From assembly GCA_021772915.1 (NCBI GenBank), contig JAJFLB010000015.1, positions 1 to 64,000 of the forward strand: 64,000 nucleotides of DNA, given 5' to 3'. Source of the DNA: Gammaproteobacteria bacterium. GTDB taxonomy: Bacteria; Pseudomonadota; Gammaproteobacteria; Xanthomonadales; SZUA-36. Both the position numbers and the translations under genes were made by a program. This document shows positions 1 to 14,754 of this stretch, piece after piece (positions within the stretch are counted from its first letter, which is position 1; every line of letters begins with the position of its first letter). The notes beneath the pieces were generated by a model. That model saw nothing but the letters and a program-made list of their open reading frames with translations, did not search any database and was not told the origin of the DNA.

Positions 1-25
1 TGGAATGAAGATATGGGCATCTAAC

Positions 26-101
26 GTAGGACCGACCAGTTCGCTGGTCGGGAACTGTTGTCGCGAACCCCGGTTCCCGACGACGGTGTCGTCGGTCCTA
101 C
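26..101. repeat. REP palindrome pair (inverted, BIME-like) 1
   Basis: Two copies of a short palindromic repeat face each other. The plus-strand copy (26-57) starts with GTAGGACCGACC and closes with GGTCGGGAAC; the minus-strand copy (72-101) reads GTAGGACCGACGAC then GTCGTCGGGAAC. The GTAG head followed by a hairpin is the usual form of REP elements mobilised by RAYT (TnpA-REP) proteins. Stem bases differ between copies but still pair, so the hairpin is conserved. The pair lies just past the 3' end of the beta-helix gene. Other copies are near 8.44-8.51 kb, 18.38 kb and 18.77-18.89 kb. Confidence 0.75.
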
Positions 102-126
102 GTTCGGGGATGTTCCCGACGATATT

Positions 127-2268
127 CTAGTTCCCCTGCGCCACCGTCTTGGTACCCAATGGTTGTGTGATCCGCACATAGGCATGGTTACCGGGTGTAA
201 ACCCGGCCACCACCGAGTTATGCGCAAAGTTTATCGTGTCATCTGTGGAGTAGGTCAGCGTAATCGTACCCCAGGGTGCCATGGTGACTTCAGCAGGGTC
301 GAAGCTGGCCCCGAACTTGGTCTTGCCCTGGGCGTATAACATGTTGGCAGTAACCGTATTGCCGTTGACCACGGTATTGCCGATATCACTGGTGGTCCAG
401 AAGGGATTACCGGCCGCATCAAAGGTGTAAAACACCAACGCCACCCGGCCATCACTTAGCCATTGCACAAAGATACCTTCACCGGAACGGCCAATTGAAA
501 AGAATGCACCACTGCGGTGGGCATTGGCTGCCTTGGTGCCATCGCAATTAACCACAAAGCTTAACCGACTGGCTGCGTTGAGCAGATGTTCAAGGCCGGA
601 ATCACTGCGGGCAGTGAAATTAAGCCTGCCGGGGCTAGCGGTCGCATCACACTCCGGAAAGACCATGGACATACCGCCCACGTTGGTGCGTACAATACTG
701 GCTTCATCAAAGCTGGCCCCAAACACCCCACCGGTGACCTTTTGCATTTCATCGATGACGATGGAATTGCCTACTACTCTACCCAGACCCATATACCAGG
801 CCAGCGTGGTGCCATCGAGGCTATAGGTGTAGAAGGATATAATCGCAAGACCATTGGCGAGGATCTCCACAAAGGACCCTTCACCACCACGGCCGGTGGC
901 CGCGTAGGCTGAGGTTTGGGGTGCACCGATATCGGGGCCACCCTGGACTTCCACCGGGCCCCGGTCACAGGTAAATACGCCGTCGAGGTCAAAATCCTGG
1001 GGTCGGCCGAGACCGTTGAGGTCCTTGTAAAGACAGGGAAGGTCGTTGTTAACAAAGTCCACTGGCCCGGACTCAATCACAGGACTGCCGGGTTGTGGTT
1101 GAGGGATGCCGTTGACATCTACCAATACCAGCGGATCGGTATTGGGTAGATCCGTCGGATGAATCAGGGCACAACTATCTTCAGTCGAAATATTGTAGCC
1201 CAAAGAAACTATGGCATCGGTGCCAAAATCTTCGCAGGCTGATTCTATTTGCCATTTTTGCCTTACCAGTAAATTCTGAACGGGGTTTGGAATATAAACA
1301 TTACCACTCTGTTTGACCGAGCCAGTTGATCGTATGTGTTCACCGCCACCACTAAATTCGCAATCAGCCATACCCAATGACCCGCGTGGGTTATGGACAA
1401 GAACGGAGGCGCCCATACCCGAGATTAAGGTGCAATTCCACACAAGTACCCCTACACCAAAGAACGTCTTTGCACTGGGGTCAGTATTGACATTGATTGC
1501 TGACCCATCCCCATCTGCCTGATTAGCTTGGAAATGGCACAACTGCAAAACTCCCGTAGCGTTGCCTGTGACGTTGACAGCGCCCCCATCTCCACCGGCA
1601 CTATTACCCCGGAACTCAGCACCAGAAGTAGAAAAACTTGCATCGTCCTGGATGCTTATCGCCCCACCGGAACCAGGCGCATGGTTATTTGCATACCGGG
1701 TTCCGGTAGTTGTGCCACTACGAAAGCTAGAAAAACTTGTAGTCCCTTTGATTAGTATCGCTCCCCCGTTATTTGGTGCCGCGAAGTCCTCTACACTGAA
1801 TGCGTTCAGAATGACCTTCCGGTCAAGCTCCATAGCGGGTATATTTATTTCCATCAACCTGAAATCCGCCACTCCCTCCCCGTGACCACGTCTGAATGTG
1901 ATATTGCTGGCGTTAATTGTGACCGGCTTGGTAATCACCGGCAGTGCATTTGAACCGTTTTCGTGGGGCTCTTCGAAGACAACCTCAGTCTCACCATTTT
2001 TGCCAGCTACGATATTTATCGTATCGATTTCACCCATGTTTACACGCAATACGGCCGCAACCAGTCCCTTTGTATCAGTGACCGAGACCTCAACAGACTC
2101 CAAAGCAGAAGCCAATCCAGGTACATAAAAAGTTAAAATCAACAGCACTGCCAGATTTCTTGCGAAATTTACATTGCCTTCAAAAATCCGGGGTAACAAA
2201 TATGTGCGATGAGCAGACAAATTGTGAGGTGATGTAAATGGTAGTGATGCGAACAGGTTTTTTTTCAT
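127..2268 (-). CDS. secreted right-handed beta-helix protein with tandem C-terminal repeat domain
   Basis: This 713-residue protein is probably exported; the function is unknown. The N-terminus has a long n-region and then a hydrophobic stretch near residues 38-54 ending in an Ala-x-Ala-like site. The middle (about 100-330) is rich in Gly, Asn and Ser with recurring GGAI/GGAV turns (NNGGAILI, GSGGAISI, GDGGAVNV), typical of parallel beta-helix proteins of the polymorphic outer membrane protein or 'choice-of-anchor' type. The C-terminal third holds two copies of one domain (about 459-555 and 589-685), each with GR-G-EG-FV, FYT and FGASFD. The start is supported by GAGGA 7 bases upstream. A surface or secreted structural or adhesion role is inference. 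Confidence 0.8.
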   Translation of the reverse strand: MKKNLFASLPFTSPHNLSAHRTYLLPRIFEGNVNFARNLAVLLILTFYVPGLASALESVEVSVTDTKGLVAAVLRVNMGEIDTINIVAGKNGETEVVFEEPHENGSNALPVITKPVTINASNITFRRGHGEGVADFRLMEINIPAMELDRKVILNAFSVEDFAAPNNGGAILIKGTTSFSSFRSGTTTGTRYANNHAPGSGGAISIQDDASFSTSGAEFRGNSAGGDGGAVNVTGNATGVLQLCHFQANQADGDGSAINVNTDPSAKTFFGVGVLVWNCTLISGMGASVLVHNPRGSLGMADCEFSGGGEHIRSTGSVKQSGNVYIPNPVQNLLVRQKWQIESACEDFGTDAIVSLGYNISTEDSCALIHPTDLPNTDPLVLVDVNGIPQPQPGSPVIESGPVDFVNNDLPCLYKDLNGLGRPQDFDLDGVFTCDRGPVEVQGGPDIGAPQTSAYAATGRGGEGSFVEILANGLAIISFYTYSLDGTTLAWYMGLGRVVGNSIVIDEMQKVTGGVFGASFDEASIVRTNVGGMSMVFPECDATASPGRLNFTARSDSGLEHLLNAASRLSFVVNCDGTKAANAHRSGAFFSIGRSGEGIFVQWLSDGRVALVFYTFDAAGNPFWTTSDIGNTVVNGNTVTANMLYAQGKTKFGASFDPAEVTMAPWGTITLTYSTDDTINFAHNSVVAGFTPGNHAYVRITQPLGTKTVAQGN

Positions 2269-2287
2269 TTTTTGGTCCTCTTTTTAT

Positions 2288-2317
2288 TATCTACCCCTAA
2301 TGTGTTTCGGTGGTCAA
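2288..2317 (-). promoter_or_regulatory. possible sigma-70 promoter of the beta-helix gene
   Basis: On the minus strand, TTGACC (2312-2317) and TAGATA (2288-2293) are 18 bases apart. Transcription would start about 2281, just upstream of the GAGGA ribosome binding site (2276-2280), giving a very short leader. This is a sequence match only. Confidence 0.35.
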
Positions 2318-2486
2318 AACACCAGACCCTTCCCTGGTATAGGGCATGTGAGAGATTCTTCAGTCAGTAACTCATTTTCTGCAGCAAACCGATAACCGAG
2401 TTCGCTGGTTGAGGTCCCTTTGTATTTGTTTACTGATGATGTGTCAGCGGGTTATCTGCCTTGTAAACATTGCGTCTGCTGTCGGC

Positions 2487-2912
2487 TCAATCGCAGTTAC
2501 CGGTTCGTTTGCCCTTCCACTCCATCTTGATTTCCATTTGCTGACCGCCCATTTCCATCGCCATGGCGCCGTTACCTGAGATCGAACTGCCGAACGAGGT
2601 GAATTTCCACTGGCCTTGCATCATTGTGCCGGCTCCGGTTGGGCAAAACATTGACCAACTGATCGTATTCCCGCTCTGGACAACATTGGTAATATCACAC
2701 GGGGTGTCCTGGTCCTGATTGAATTTTTCCGGGCTAAGTTCGTCTTCTTCAACGCACTCGGTAGTGGTGTCAACCCGGGGTTGAGGCAGCATGGGCATGG
2801 ATACGGTGGTCGTGAATTCCCATAACCCAGGTTTGATCGGGACACCTTTGGCATTGACACTGGCGGAAAAAAGTGCGGCAAGGATACAAGTCAGAGTTAT
2901 TCGCAGATACAT
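2487..2912 (-). CDS. DUF3617 family exported protein
   Basis: A small exported protein of about 141 residues. It begins with a clear signal peptide (MYLRITLTCILAALFSASVNA). The mature part has the DUF3617 pattern: 'KPGLWEFTTTV' near the start, Cys at TTECVEE, a 'PCDIT' segment, and a C-terminal 'MKMEWKGKRTGNC'-like end with Cys near the terminus. No function is established for this family. I chose the ATG at 2912 over the one at 2936 because AGGAG lies 7 bases upstream of it and it starts exactly at the signal peptide. It stands alone, between the beta-helix gene and the oxidase-like gene, and is transcribed away from the latter. Confidence 0.85.
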   Translation of the reverse strand: MYLRITLTCILAALFSASVNAKGVPIKPGLWEFTTTVSMPMLPQPRVDTTTECVEEDELSPEKFNQDQDTPCDITNVVQSGNTISWSMFCPTGAGTMMQGQWKFTSFGSSISGNGAMAMEMGGQQMEIKMEWKGKRTGNCD

Positions 2913-3053
2913 TTTTTTCTCCTGATAAAAGCTCAATGTCTTCCTATTAAAATACAGGAAAGATCAGCAAAAGAGAATGCAGGTAAAACTACATGTAGTT
3001 TGCGGCTAATTCATCGTTGACAGCGTGCACACAGGCCGGTAGTTTGCGTTGCC

Positions 3054-4430
3054 ATGTCAACGATCAAATATGACCTTCCCGTAGGCAGCGGCACGGTAAG
3101 GCGAACCACGTCCGCCTGGCTGATGCTGGGTTTGGCCTCGCTGGTGGGTGCCGGATTGTTTTCGCTATTGCTGGTATTGGCGCGCACCCCGGTGGTACAG
3201 GCGTGGATGCCAATTATTGACTTCTTCCACGTGGCGCTGATCGTACACGTGGATCTGTCGGTACTAATCTGGCTACTGTCGATTGCGGGCGTATTGTGGG
3301 CCTTGAGTACTGACCGCGATTGGCTCGCCTGGGACCGGGTTTCTTTCTGGATGGCAGCATCCGGTACGGCCGTCGTCGTTATCGCACCCTTTGTTGGTGC
3401 CGGCGATCCGTTGATGAATAACTACGTACCGGTGTTGCGCCACCCGGTATTTTTTATCGGCCTGGGGTTGTTTATGGCCGGGGTCCTGTCCCATCTCTTG
3501 CGTTCTGTCCTGAGTTTCACTGGCCTGGGTGTGCAGTTGGACGGATTCGCGGCATTGCGGGTGGGCACAATGCTGGCGGCTGTGACGACTGCGGTGGCGA
3601 TTGGTGCGTTTGTTGCTTCCCTGGCCGGCATTCCAGATGGTGTAGAGGGGCAGGCTTACTTTGAGTTCTTGTTTTGGGGTAGCGGCCATGTCCTGCAGTT
3701 TACCCATACGCTTCTGATGATGGTTGTGTGGGTGGTATTGGCAAGCAGTAGCGGCTGCCGGCTTAATTTGACACCCCGGCTGATGTTGGTGTTGTTTATG
3801 CTCATGGCTCTACCGGTGATAGCCGTGCCATTTATCTACTTTGCACACGAAATAGCTTCTTCCGGTCACCGGCAGGCTTTCACCTTGTTGATGAGGTACG
3901 GTGGCCTGGCCAGCTTGCCCATGGGGTTGGCCGTGGTTGCCGCCTTCTGGAGGGCAACGAAGCCGCAGGGAGAAGGTCGCTACCTGCGTTCTGCACTGGC
4001 GTCCTCAATAGCTCTATTTGCTACCGGGGGGGTACTTGGCTTCATGATCGCCGGATTGGATATAGTCATTCCCGCGCACTATCACGGCTCCACGGTTGGG
4101 GTGACCCTGGCCTTCATGGGCTTAAGCTACTATCTCCTGCCACGCCTGGGTTTTGGTGCCCTGCCACCTCGGTTGGCGTTTTGGCAACCGATCATTTATT
4201 GCAGTGGGCAAATTCTGCACATTTTTGGACTCGTGTGGAGTGGTGGTTATGGCGTGCAGCGCAAGACCGTGGACCTGACTCAGGGTTTCGACCAGCTCAG
4301 CGAAGTTGCGGCCATGGGTCTGATGGGTTTTGGCGGATTGGTCTCGGTGGTTGGCGGATTGTTGTTTCTGGTGGTGGCCTACCGGTCGATTAGTGCAACC
4401 GGTTGTGCCAGCGAACGTCAAAACTCGTGA
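3054..4430 (+). CDS. solitary heme-copper oxidase subunit I-like protein (CcoN/NO-reductase superfamily)
   Basis: A 458-residue polytopic membrane protein with about 12 hydrophobic segments. The haem-copper pattern is visible: His65 in HVDLSVLIW (low-spin haem ligand position), His212 in WGSGHVLQF (CuB position) and His342/His344 in AHYHG (the two haem ligands), with a YYLLPRLG motif that resembles CcoN and NorB. Two features are odd. Where the family has a His-His pair of CuB ligands, this protein has His265-Glu266. The position four residues after His212, tyrosine in A-type oxidases, is Phe216. No subunit II, CcoO or CcoP gene is near. The 3' end overlaps the convergent hemerythrin gene by 41 bases. 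It could be an oxidase-like or NO-reductase-like enzyme; which one is open. Confidence 0.75.
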   Translation: MSTIKYDLPVGSGTVRRTTSAWLMLGLASLVGAGLFSLLLVLARTPVVQAWMPIIDFFHVALIVHVDLSVLIWLLSIAGVLWALSTDRDWLAWDRVSFWMAASGTAVVVIAPFVGAGDPLMNNYVPVLRHPVFFIGLGLFMAGVLSHLLRSVLSFTGLGVQLDGFAALRVGTMLAAVTTAVAIGAFVASLAGIPDGVEGQAYFEFLFWGSGHVLQFTHTLLMMVVWVVLASSSGCRLNLTPRLMLVLFMLMALPVIAVPFIYFAHEIASSGHRQAFTLLMRYGGLASLPMGLAVVAAFWRATKPQGEGRYLRSALASSIALFATGGVLGFMIAGLDIVIPAHYHGSTVGVTLAFMGLSYYLLPRLGFGALPPRLAFWQPIIYCSGQILHIFGLVWSGGYGVQRKTVDLTQGFDQLSEVAAMGLMGFGGLVSVVGGLLFLVVAYRSISATGCASERQNS

Positions 4431-4782
4431 AATGAAGACCGAACCAATCTGAGAGTCTGTCGTGCAGTAACTTCCGGCCGGCTTCAGCATCCTGGGTGAA
4501 ACTGTCACTCAACCCAAGGATTTGCTCCAGCAGGTCTTCGTGATCCGCTTTGTGTTTCTCATACTCCCCATAATCGGTCTCACGCATCAAGTTTTCTTCT
4601 ACCGTGAAGTGGGCTGAGATACCTGCATACATCTCGTCGAATATGGCTTTGACAGTTTCCCTGTCCAGGCGGCCACTGAGTTGCTCATAGAGCACATCTA
4701 TCTGGCCGAGCAACTGCTCGTGTTCAAAATCCTCCTCGGCGTCACCAACAGAGTACTCCGGTTTCCATTCAATCCTGCGCAT
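4390..4782 (-). CDS. bacteriohemerythrin
   Basis: A single-domain hemerythrin (130 residues) that binds a non-haem di-iron centre and so O2 or possibly NO. All seven expected ligands are present: His in EDFEHEQLL, His and Glu in AHFTVEENLM, the two His of EKHKADHEDLL, and His and Asp in LHFTSFDVRW. I used the ATG at 4782 because the family normally begins with 'M-x-x-I-x-W' as here (MRRIEW). The frame stays open upstream to a GTG at 4899, which would add 39 residues with no family match. No strong ribosome binding site decides the case. It is convergent with the oxidase-like gene and divergent from ctaA, suggesting a shared role with oxygen or NO, which is inference. Confidence 0.85.
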   Translation of the reverse strand: MRRIEWKPEYSVGDAEEDFEHEQLLGQIDVLYEQLSGRLDRETVKAIFDEMYAGISAHFTVEENLMRETDYGEYEKHKADHEDLLEQILGLSDSFTQDAEAGRKLLHDRLSDWFGLHFTSFDVRWHNRLH

Positions 4783-5097
4783 ATATTGAGTGTAGTTCAG
4801 AAATTCTGTTTTTGTTAGTCGATTATTCAGCCCCACACTGAATCCAGAAAATGTCTCCCTCAGCCGCAAGGTCAGTTCCTCACTGCGGCCTACCGGCACT
4901 CTGTCAATTTTCGATTCACTATCCGACCCACGTAAACAATGGGTTAATAAAATAGAGTGCTGGATGTAGTCATACTAAGCCGTAAACGAGTATTGAGCCC
5001 GGCTTCCAGTACAATATATCCGTCGTTCCATAATCGTTTTTTGAAAGACACAGTAGCGACGATTGCTTTGGGTCGTACCAGTAACGGGAGTGGTGGC
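4783..5097. other. intergenic region between hemerythrin and ctaA
   Basis: About 315 bases separate the two divergent start codons I chose. It must hold promoters for both genes. I see only a weak sigma-70-like pair for ctaA (TTGAGC 4993-4998, TATATC 5015-5020, 16 bases apart) and no convincing FNR, NorR or NsrR site. Part of it (4783-4899) would be coding if the upstream GTG of the hemerythrin gene were used. Confidence 0.4.
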
Positions 5098-6087
5098 ATG
5101 AGAGCCATGGTTTGGATTTCATTATTGTTGGTCATTGTACTGGTGTCCCTCAGCGCCTATCTTCGCTTGTCTCATTCTGGTATCGGCTGTGCGGACTGGC
5201 CGGATTGTTATGGGCAGATTGGTGAACCGACAACCATAGGGCAGACCATTTCCACGGAAAATGCTTATCAACGAATTGTTGCCGAGGCCGAACAGCCTCT
5301 TGCCTGGGCAACGCCGCTACACCGGCTTGTTGCCAGCGTCCTTGGATTACTGGTCGTGTTCCTCGTGGTGCTTGCGTTTAAGAGCAAGCAGCGCAGATTT
5401 ATTTCATCGTCATTACTGGGGGTAACGGTTTTTCTGGCCTTGCTGGGTCTTAAGTCAGGCAGTCTGCATAGCCCGGCCGTGATCATGGGTAATCTTGGGG
5501 GTGGCTTTTTGATGCTGGGTTTGCTGGGCTGGCTGGTGTTTCGTGCTGGCGATCGCACAAACGACGTGGGAAAGAGGCAAGGGCGGGTCGCATTGCCAGC
5601 AAGGACCCTGGTAATCGTGGTTTTCTTATTGGTGGCACAAATACTGACAGGTGGATTAACCAGCGCCAATTTTGCGGCCAGGTCCTGCCAGACCTTGCCA
5701 ACCTGTAACGGTATTTGGCTACCGGGCGCCGACATCTGGAAGGCAATGGATTTGTCCAGGGATCAGCAGGTTACCGTGGAGGGTAATGCAGTAGGTGGTC
5801 AGGAACGGATCGACATCCATATTTTGCACCGCCTCGGGGCACTAGTGACAACGGTTTTGGTTCTGGTGGTGGGTTTTCTGGCCTGGCGAATGGGCGGACA
5901 ACTACGCACGGCAGGCGCCGCAGTGGTGCTGTTGGTGATACTGGAATTCATGCTGGGGATTGGTGCCATCCTGTTTGATCTGCCGATTGGTCTGGCGGTA
6001 GCGCACAATTGGCTTGCCGGTTTATTGCTCTTGGGTCTGTTGAATATCATGGCCCGAAACCGGGTCGCCCTACCAGTGGAAGACTGA
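5098..6087 (+). CDS. ctaA: CtaA/COX15-type heme A synthase homologue
   Basis: A membrane protein of 329 residues with eight hydrophobic segments in two similar halves, as in heme A synthase, which oxidises the C8 methyl of haem O. Each half has the expected Cys pair (CADWPDC, CQTLPTC) and His ligands (HR in TPLHRLVAS, LHSPAV, HRLGAL, AHNW). One deviation stands out. The first extracytoplasmic loop normally carries E-x-x-H-R; here the residue three before the His is Thr (TPLHR). The start at 5098 has GGGAG about 8 bases upstream; longer in-frame starts add no family sequence. No genes for aa3-type subunits II/III, CtaB or CtaG are near, so its product may serve the neighbouring oxidase-like protein. 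Confidence 0.85.
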   Translation: MRAMVWISLLLVIVLVSLSAYLRLSHSGIGCADWPDCYGQIGEPTTIGQTISTENAYQRIVAEAEQPLAWATPLHRLVASVLGLLVVFLVVLAFKSKQRRFISSSLLGVTVFLALLGLKSGSLHSPAVIMGNLGGGFLMLGLLGWLVFRAGDRTNDVGKRQGRVALPARTLVIVVFLLVAQILTGGLTSANFAARSCQTLPTCNGIWLPGADIWKAMDLSRDQQVTVEGNAVGGQERIDIHILHRLGALVTTVLVLVVGFLAWRMGGQLRTAGAAVVLLVILEFMLGIGAILFDLPIGLAVAHNWLAGLLLLGLLNIMARNRVALPVED

Positions 6088-6139
6088 CTGTCCGTCAACT
6101 ACGGTCCACCTGGTGTGGCAGTTTTTCGGTAGGGAGATT

Positions 6140-8392
6140 TCAATCCTCGGCGACTTCGATCCTCGTAACCCGCTGAAAACCGCGAGGCAATTTGTGTCCG
6201 CGTTTGGCACGTTCACCCCTGAAATGCTCCAGATCTTTCTTGCCGATACGCATGTAGCGTTGTCCGGCCCAGACCAGGACCTCGTCACTTTCAGAAATAA
6301 CTGCCAACCCCACCATATGTTCTTCGCCCGATTTGAGGCGTTTGGGCGGGATATTGATGAGCTTGTTGCCTTTGCCCTTGGACAAGGCAGGTAACATCTC
6401 AAGCGGGAAGGCCAGCAAATAGCCATCTGAAGTCACGCAGACCACCGTATCTGCTGTCGCACTGGATATAACCGCTGGTTCTACGGGGCTGGAATCGCCC
6501 GGCAGTGAAAGCATGGCCTTACCGGCTTTCATCCGGCTGTGCAGATTGCCTGTCTCGGTCACGAAACCGTAACCAAATGAACTGGCCAGCACCAGTTTCT
6601 GTTGCGCATCACCGGCAATGACATACTGGAAGTACCCACCTTCAGGCAGGGTGAAGCGACTGGTCAGTGGTTCTCCGAGGCTGCGTGCTGACGGCAAGGT
6701 ATGTGCGGTTAATGCATAGGCCCGACCGCTTGAGTCCAGGAACACGGTTTGCTGGTTGCTGCGGCCCCTGGCCGCGTGCTGGTATTCGTCACCGGCCTTG
6801 TAGTTTAACGTCGTCGCGTCGATCTCGTGGCCTTTGGCTGCCCTGACCCAGCCAGATTTGGACAGCACGATGGTGCACGGCTCTGAAGGAATAAGATCCT
6901 CTTCTTTGAGCGCCCGGGCGGCTTCACGACTGGTCAGCCGCGAGCGTCTGGCATCACCGTACTTCTCGGCGTCGGCCGTCAACTCGTTTTTAACCAGTGT
7001 TTTCAAACGTTGCTTTGAGCCCAGCGTGATTTCAATTTTCTTGCGTTCTTCTTCAAGTTCTTCCTGTTCAGCACGAATTTTTGTCTCCTCGAGCCTGGCG
7101 AGGTTGCGCAACTTCAGATCCAGAACGGCTTCGGCCTGGGTGCCGGTAATTTCGAAATGGCTCATCAGTACCGGCTTTGGCTTGTCTTCAGTCCGGATGA
7201 TGTGAATGACCTCGTCGATGTTCAGAAAAGCAATCAGCAGACCGGTGAGAATATGCAGACGGTCAACCACCTGGTCCAGACGGTACTCCAGACGGCGGGT
7301 GACGGTGTCGAGTCTGAATTTCAGCCATTGTTTTAGCAAACTGCGTAAATCCAACAGCTGTGGCTTGCCATTGTTACCAATGATGTTCAGATTGACGCGG
7401 TAGTTATGCTCCAGGTCTGTCGTCGCGAACAAATGATTGAGTAATTGCTCGACATCCACCCGGTTTGAGCGTGGCACAATGACCAACCGGGTTGGGTTCT
7501 CGTGGTCGGATTCGTCCCGCAAGTCCTCGACCATGGGCAGTTTCTTGGCCTGCATTTGCTGGGCAATCTGTTCGAGCACCTTGGCGGGTGAGACCTGGTG
7601 GGGTAGTGCGGTGACCACGATGTCGCCATTTTCTTCTTCCCATACCGCGCGCATTTTGACCGAGCCATAACCCGTCTCGTACATCTTCAGTAGCTCTTCC
7701 GGGGACGTGATGATCTCGGCATCGGTTGGGAAATCCGGGGCCTTGATATGCTCGCATAGATCGCTCACCGTTGCCTTGGGTTCTTCCAGCAGACGCAGGC
7801 AGGCCGTGACGACTTCTCGTAGGTTATGCGGCGGAATATTGGTGGCCATGCCAACTGCAATACCGGCGCTGCCGTTAAGAAGAATGTTTGGCAAACGTGC
7901 CGGCAACAGTTCGGGCTCTTTTAACGTGCCGTCGAAATTGGGTGCCCACTCGACGGTGCCCATGGCCAGTTCGGTCAACAGCGTTTTTGCGTAAGGGGAC
8001 ATGCGTGATTCGGTGTAACGCATGGCTGCAAATGATTTTGGATCATCGGGTGAACCAAAGTTACCTTGTCCGTCGATCAGGGGGTAGCGGTACGAAAATG
8101 GCTGCGCCATTAAGACCATGGCCTCGTAGCAGGCCGAGTCACCGTGTGGATGGAATTTACCCAGTACATCACCGACCGTACGGGCAGATTTCTTGTGCTT
8201 GGATGTCGCGCTCAGACCCAACTCGCTCATCGCATATATGATGCGTCTTTGTACCGGTTTGAGACCGTCACCTATATGTGGCAGGGCCCGGTCCAGCACA
8301 ACGTACATGGAATAATCCAGGTAGGCCTTTTCGGCATACTCCCGTAAGGGGACTTGTTCGTGTTCGGTGAAACTTTGTGTGATTTCGCTCAT
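6140..8392 (-). CDS. parC: DNA topoisomerase IV subunit A
   Basis: ParC (750 residues) is the DNA cleaving and rejoining subunit of topoisomerase IV, which unlinks daughter chromosomes. The catalytic tyrosine is Tyr126 in AAMRYTESR. The winged-helix region has [12 protein letters not shown] with Ser86 and Glu90, the residues expected in quinolone-susceptible enzymes. The C-terminal part is the beta-pinwheel. Length matches the family. The gene follows parE on the same strand with about 120 bases between them, filled by a REP pair, and is convergent with ctaA. Confidence 0.96.
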   Translation of the reverse strand: MSEITQSFTEHEQVPLREYAEKAYLDYSMYVVLDRALPHIGDGLKPVQRRIIYAMSELGLSATSKHKKSARTVGDVLGKFHPHGDSACYEAMVLMAQPFSYRYPLIDGQGNFGSPDDPKSFAAMRYTESRMSPYAKTLLTELAMGTVEWAPNFDGTLKEPELLPARLPNILLNGSAGIAVGMATNIPPHNLREVVTACLRLLEEPKATVSDLCEHIKAPDFPTDAEIITSPEELLKMYETGYGSVKMRAVWEEENGDIVVTALPHQVSPAKVLEQIAQQMQAKKLPMVEDLRDESDHENPTRLVIVPRSNRVDVEQLLNHLFATTDLEHNYRVNLNIIGNNGKPQLLDLRSLLKQWLKFRLDTVTRRLEYRLDQVVDRLHILTGLLIAFLNIDEVIHIIRTEDKPKPVLMSHFEITGTQAEAVLDLKLRNLARLEETKIRAEQEELEEERKKIEITLGSKQRLKTLVKNELTADAEKYGDARRSRLTSREAARALKEEDLIPSEPCTIVLSKSGWVRAAKGHEIDATTLNYKAGDEYQHAARGRSNQQTVFLDSSGRAYALTAHTLPSARSLGEPLTSRFTLPEGGYFQYVIAGDAQQKLVLASSFGYGFVTETGNLHSRMKAGKAMLSLPGDSSPVEPAVISSATADTVVCVTSDGYLLAFPLEMLPALSKGKGNKLINIPPKRLKSGEEHMVGLAVISESDEVLVWAGQRYMRIGKKDLEHFRGERAKRGHKLPRGFQRVTRIEVAED

Positions 8393-8439
8393 GTCATTGT
8401 GTCAGCTTGTTGATACGGGTTATGTGTTGATGCTCCCAT

Positions 8440-8506
8440 GTAGGAGTGACGAGGTTACTCGTCGCGAACATCATCAATTCCCGACGAGCGAGCTCGTCGG
8501 TCCTAC
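8440..8506. repeat. REP palindrome pair 2 (parE-parC gap)
   Basis: A plus copy (8440-8470, GTAGGAGTGACGAGG then ACTCGTCGCGAAC, degenerate) and a minus copy (8476-8506, GTAGGACCGACGAGC then GCTCGTCGGGAAT) face each other. The minus copy starts five bases after the parE stop codon. Same family as at 26-101. The hairpins lie in the parE-parC transcript and could affect message stability or relative expression; that is inference. Confidence 0.75.
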
Positions 8507-8511
8507 ATTTG

Positions 8512-14413
<5,902 letters not shown>

Positions 14414-14436
14414 GCCTTGAGTTGCATAGGTCAAAA

Positions 14437-14754
14437 ATGCGCATAGTCATCCTGGTACTGGTTATTGTTTTTGTCTTGCTGCAGTTTAAATTGTGGTTGG
14501 GGGAAGGCGGTTTCAGAGATGTGGCGCAGTTGGAGACCCGGGTTGAAACCCAGCAACTCAAGAACGACGATTTGTTGCAGCGCAATGCAGAACTGCGGGC
14601 CGAAGTTGAGGACCTGCGCGAACGTCTGGAAGCCGTTGAGGAGCGGGCACGGAGCGAACTGGGTCTGATTAAACCGGCCGAAGAGTTTTACCAGGTGGTG
14701 CCGGCTCCGTCTGAAGACAAGAAAGCGGACAACAAAAATGGAGACGGCGCATGA
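14437..14754 (+). CDS. ftsB: cell division protein FtsB
   Basis: A bitopic membrane protein of 105 residues. A transmembrane segment (about 2-20) is followed by a periplasmic coiled coil (about 29-72, heptads such as LETRVETQQLKNDDLL) and an ERARSELGLIKPAEEFYQVV end, the FtsB/DivIC signature. It works in the divisome with FtsL and FtsQ. The start at 14437 has AGG about 7 bases upstream and starts at the membrane segment; a TTG at 14422 is less likely. Placement between eno and ispD is the common gammaproteobacterial order. Its stop overlaps the ispD start (ATGA). Confidence 0.93.
   Translation: MRIVILVLVIVFVLLQFKLWLGEGGFRDVAQLETRVETQQLKNDDLLQRNAELRAEVEDLRERLEAVEERARSELGLIKPAEEFYQVVPAPSEDKKADNKNGDGA

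Noticed and set aside
2388-2412. REP-like remnant (AACCGAGTTCGCTGGTT)
   Set aside because: It lacks the GTAG head and has an imperfect short stem; similarity to the REP core is too slight.
6106-6126. Hairpin CCAC-N5-GTGG followed by CAGTTTTT after ctaA
   Set aside because: The stem is only four base pairs; too weak to call a terminator.
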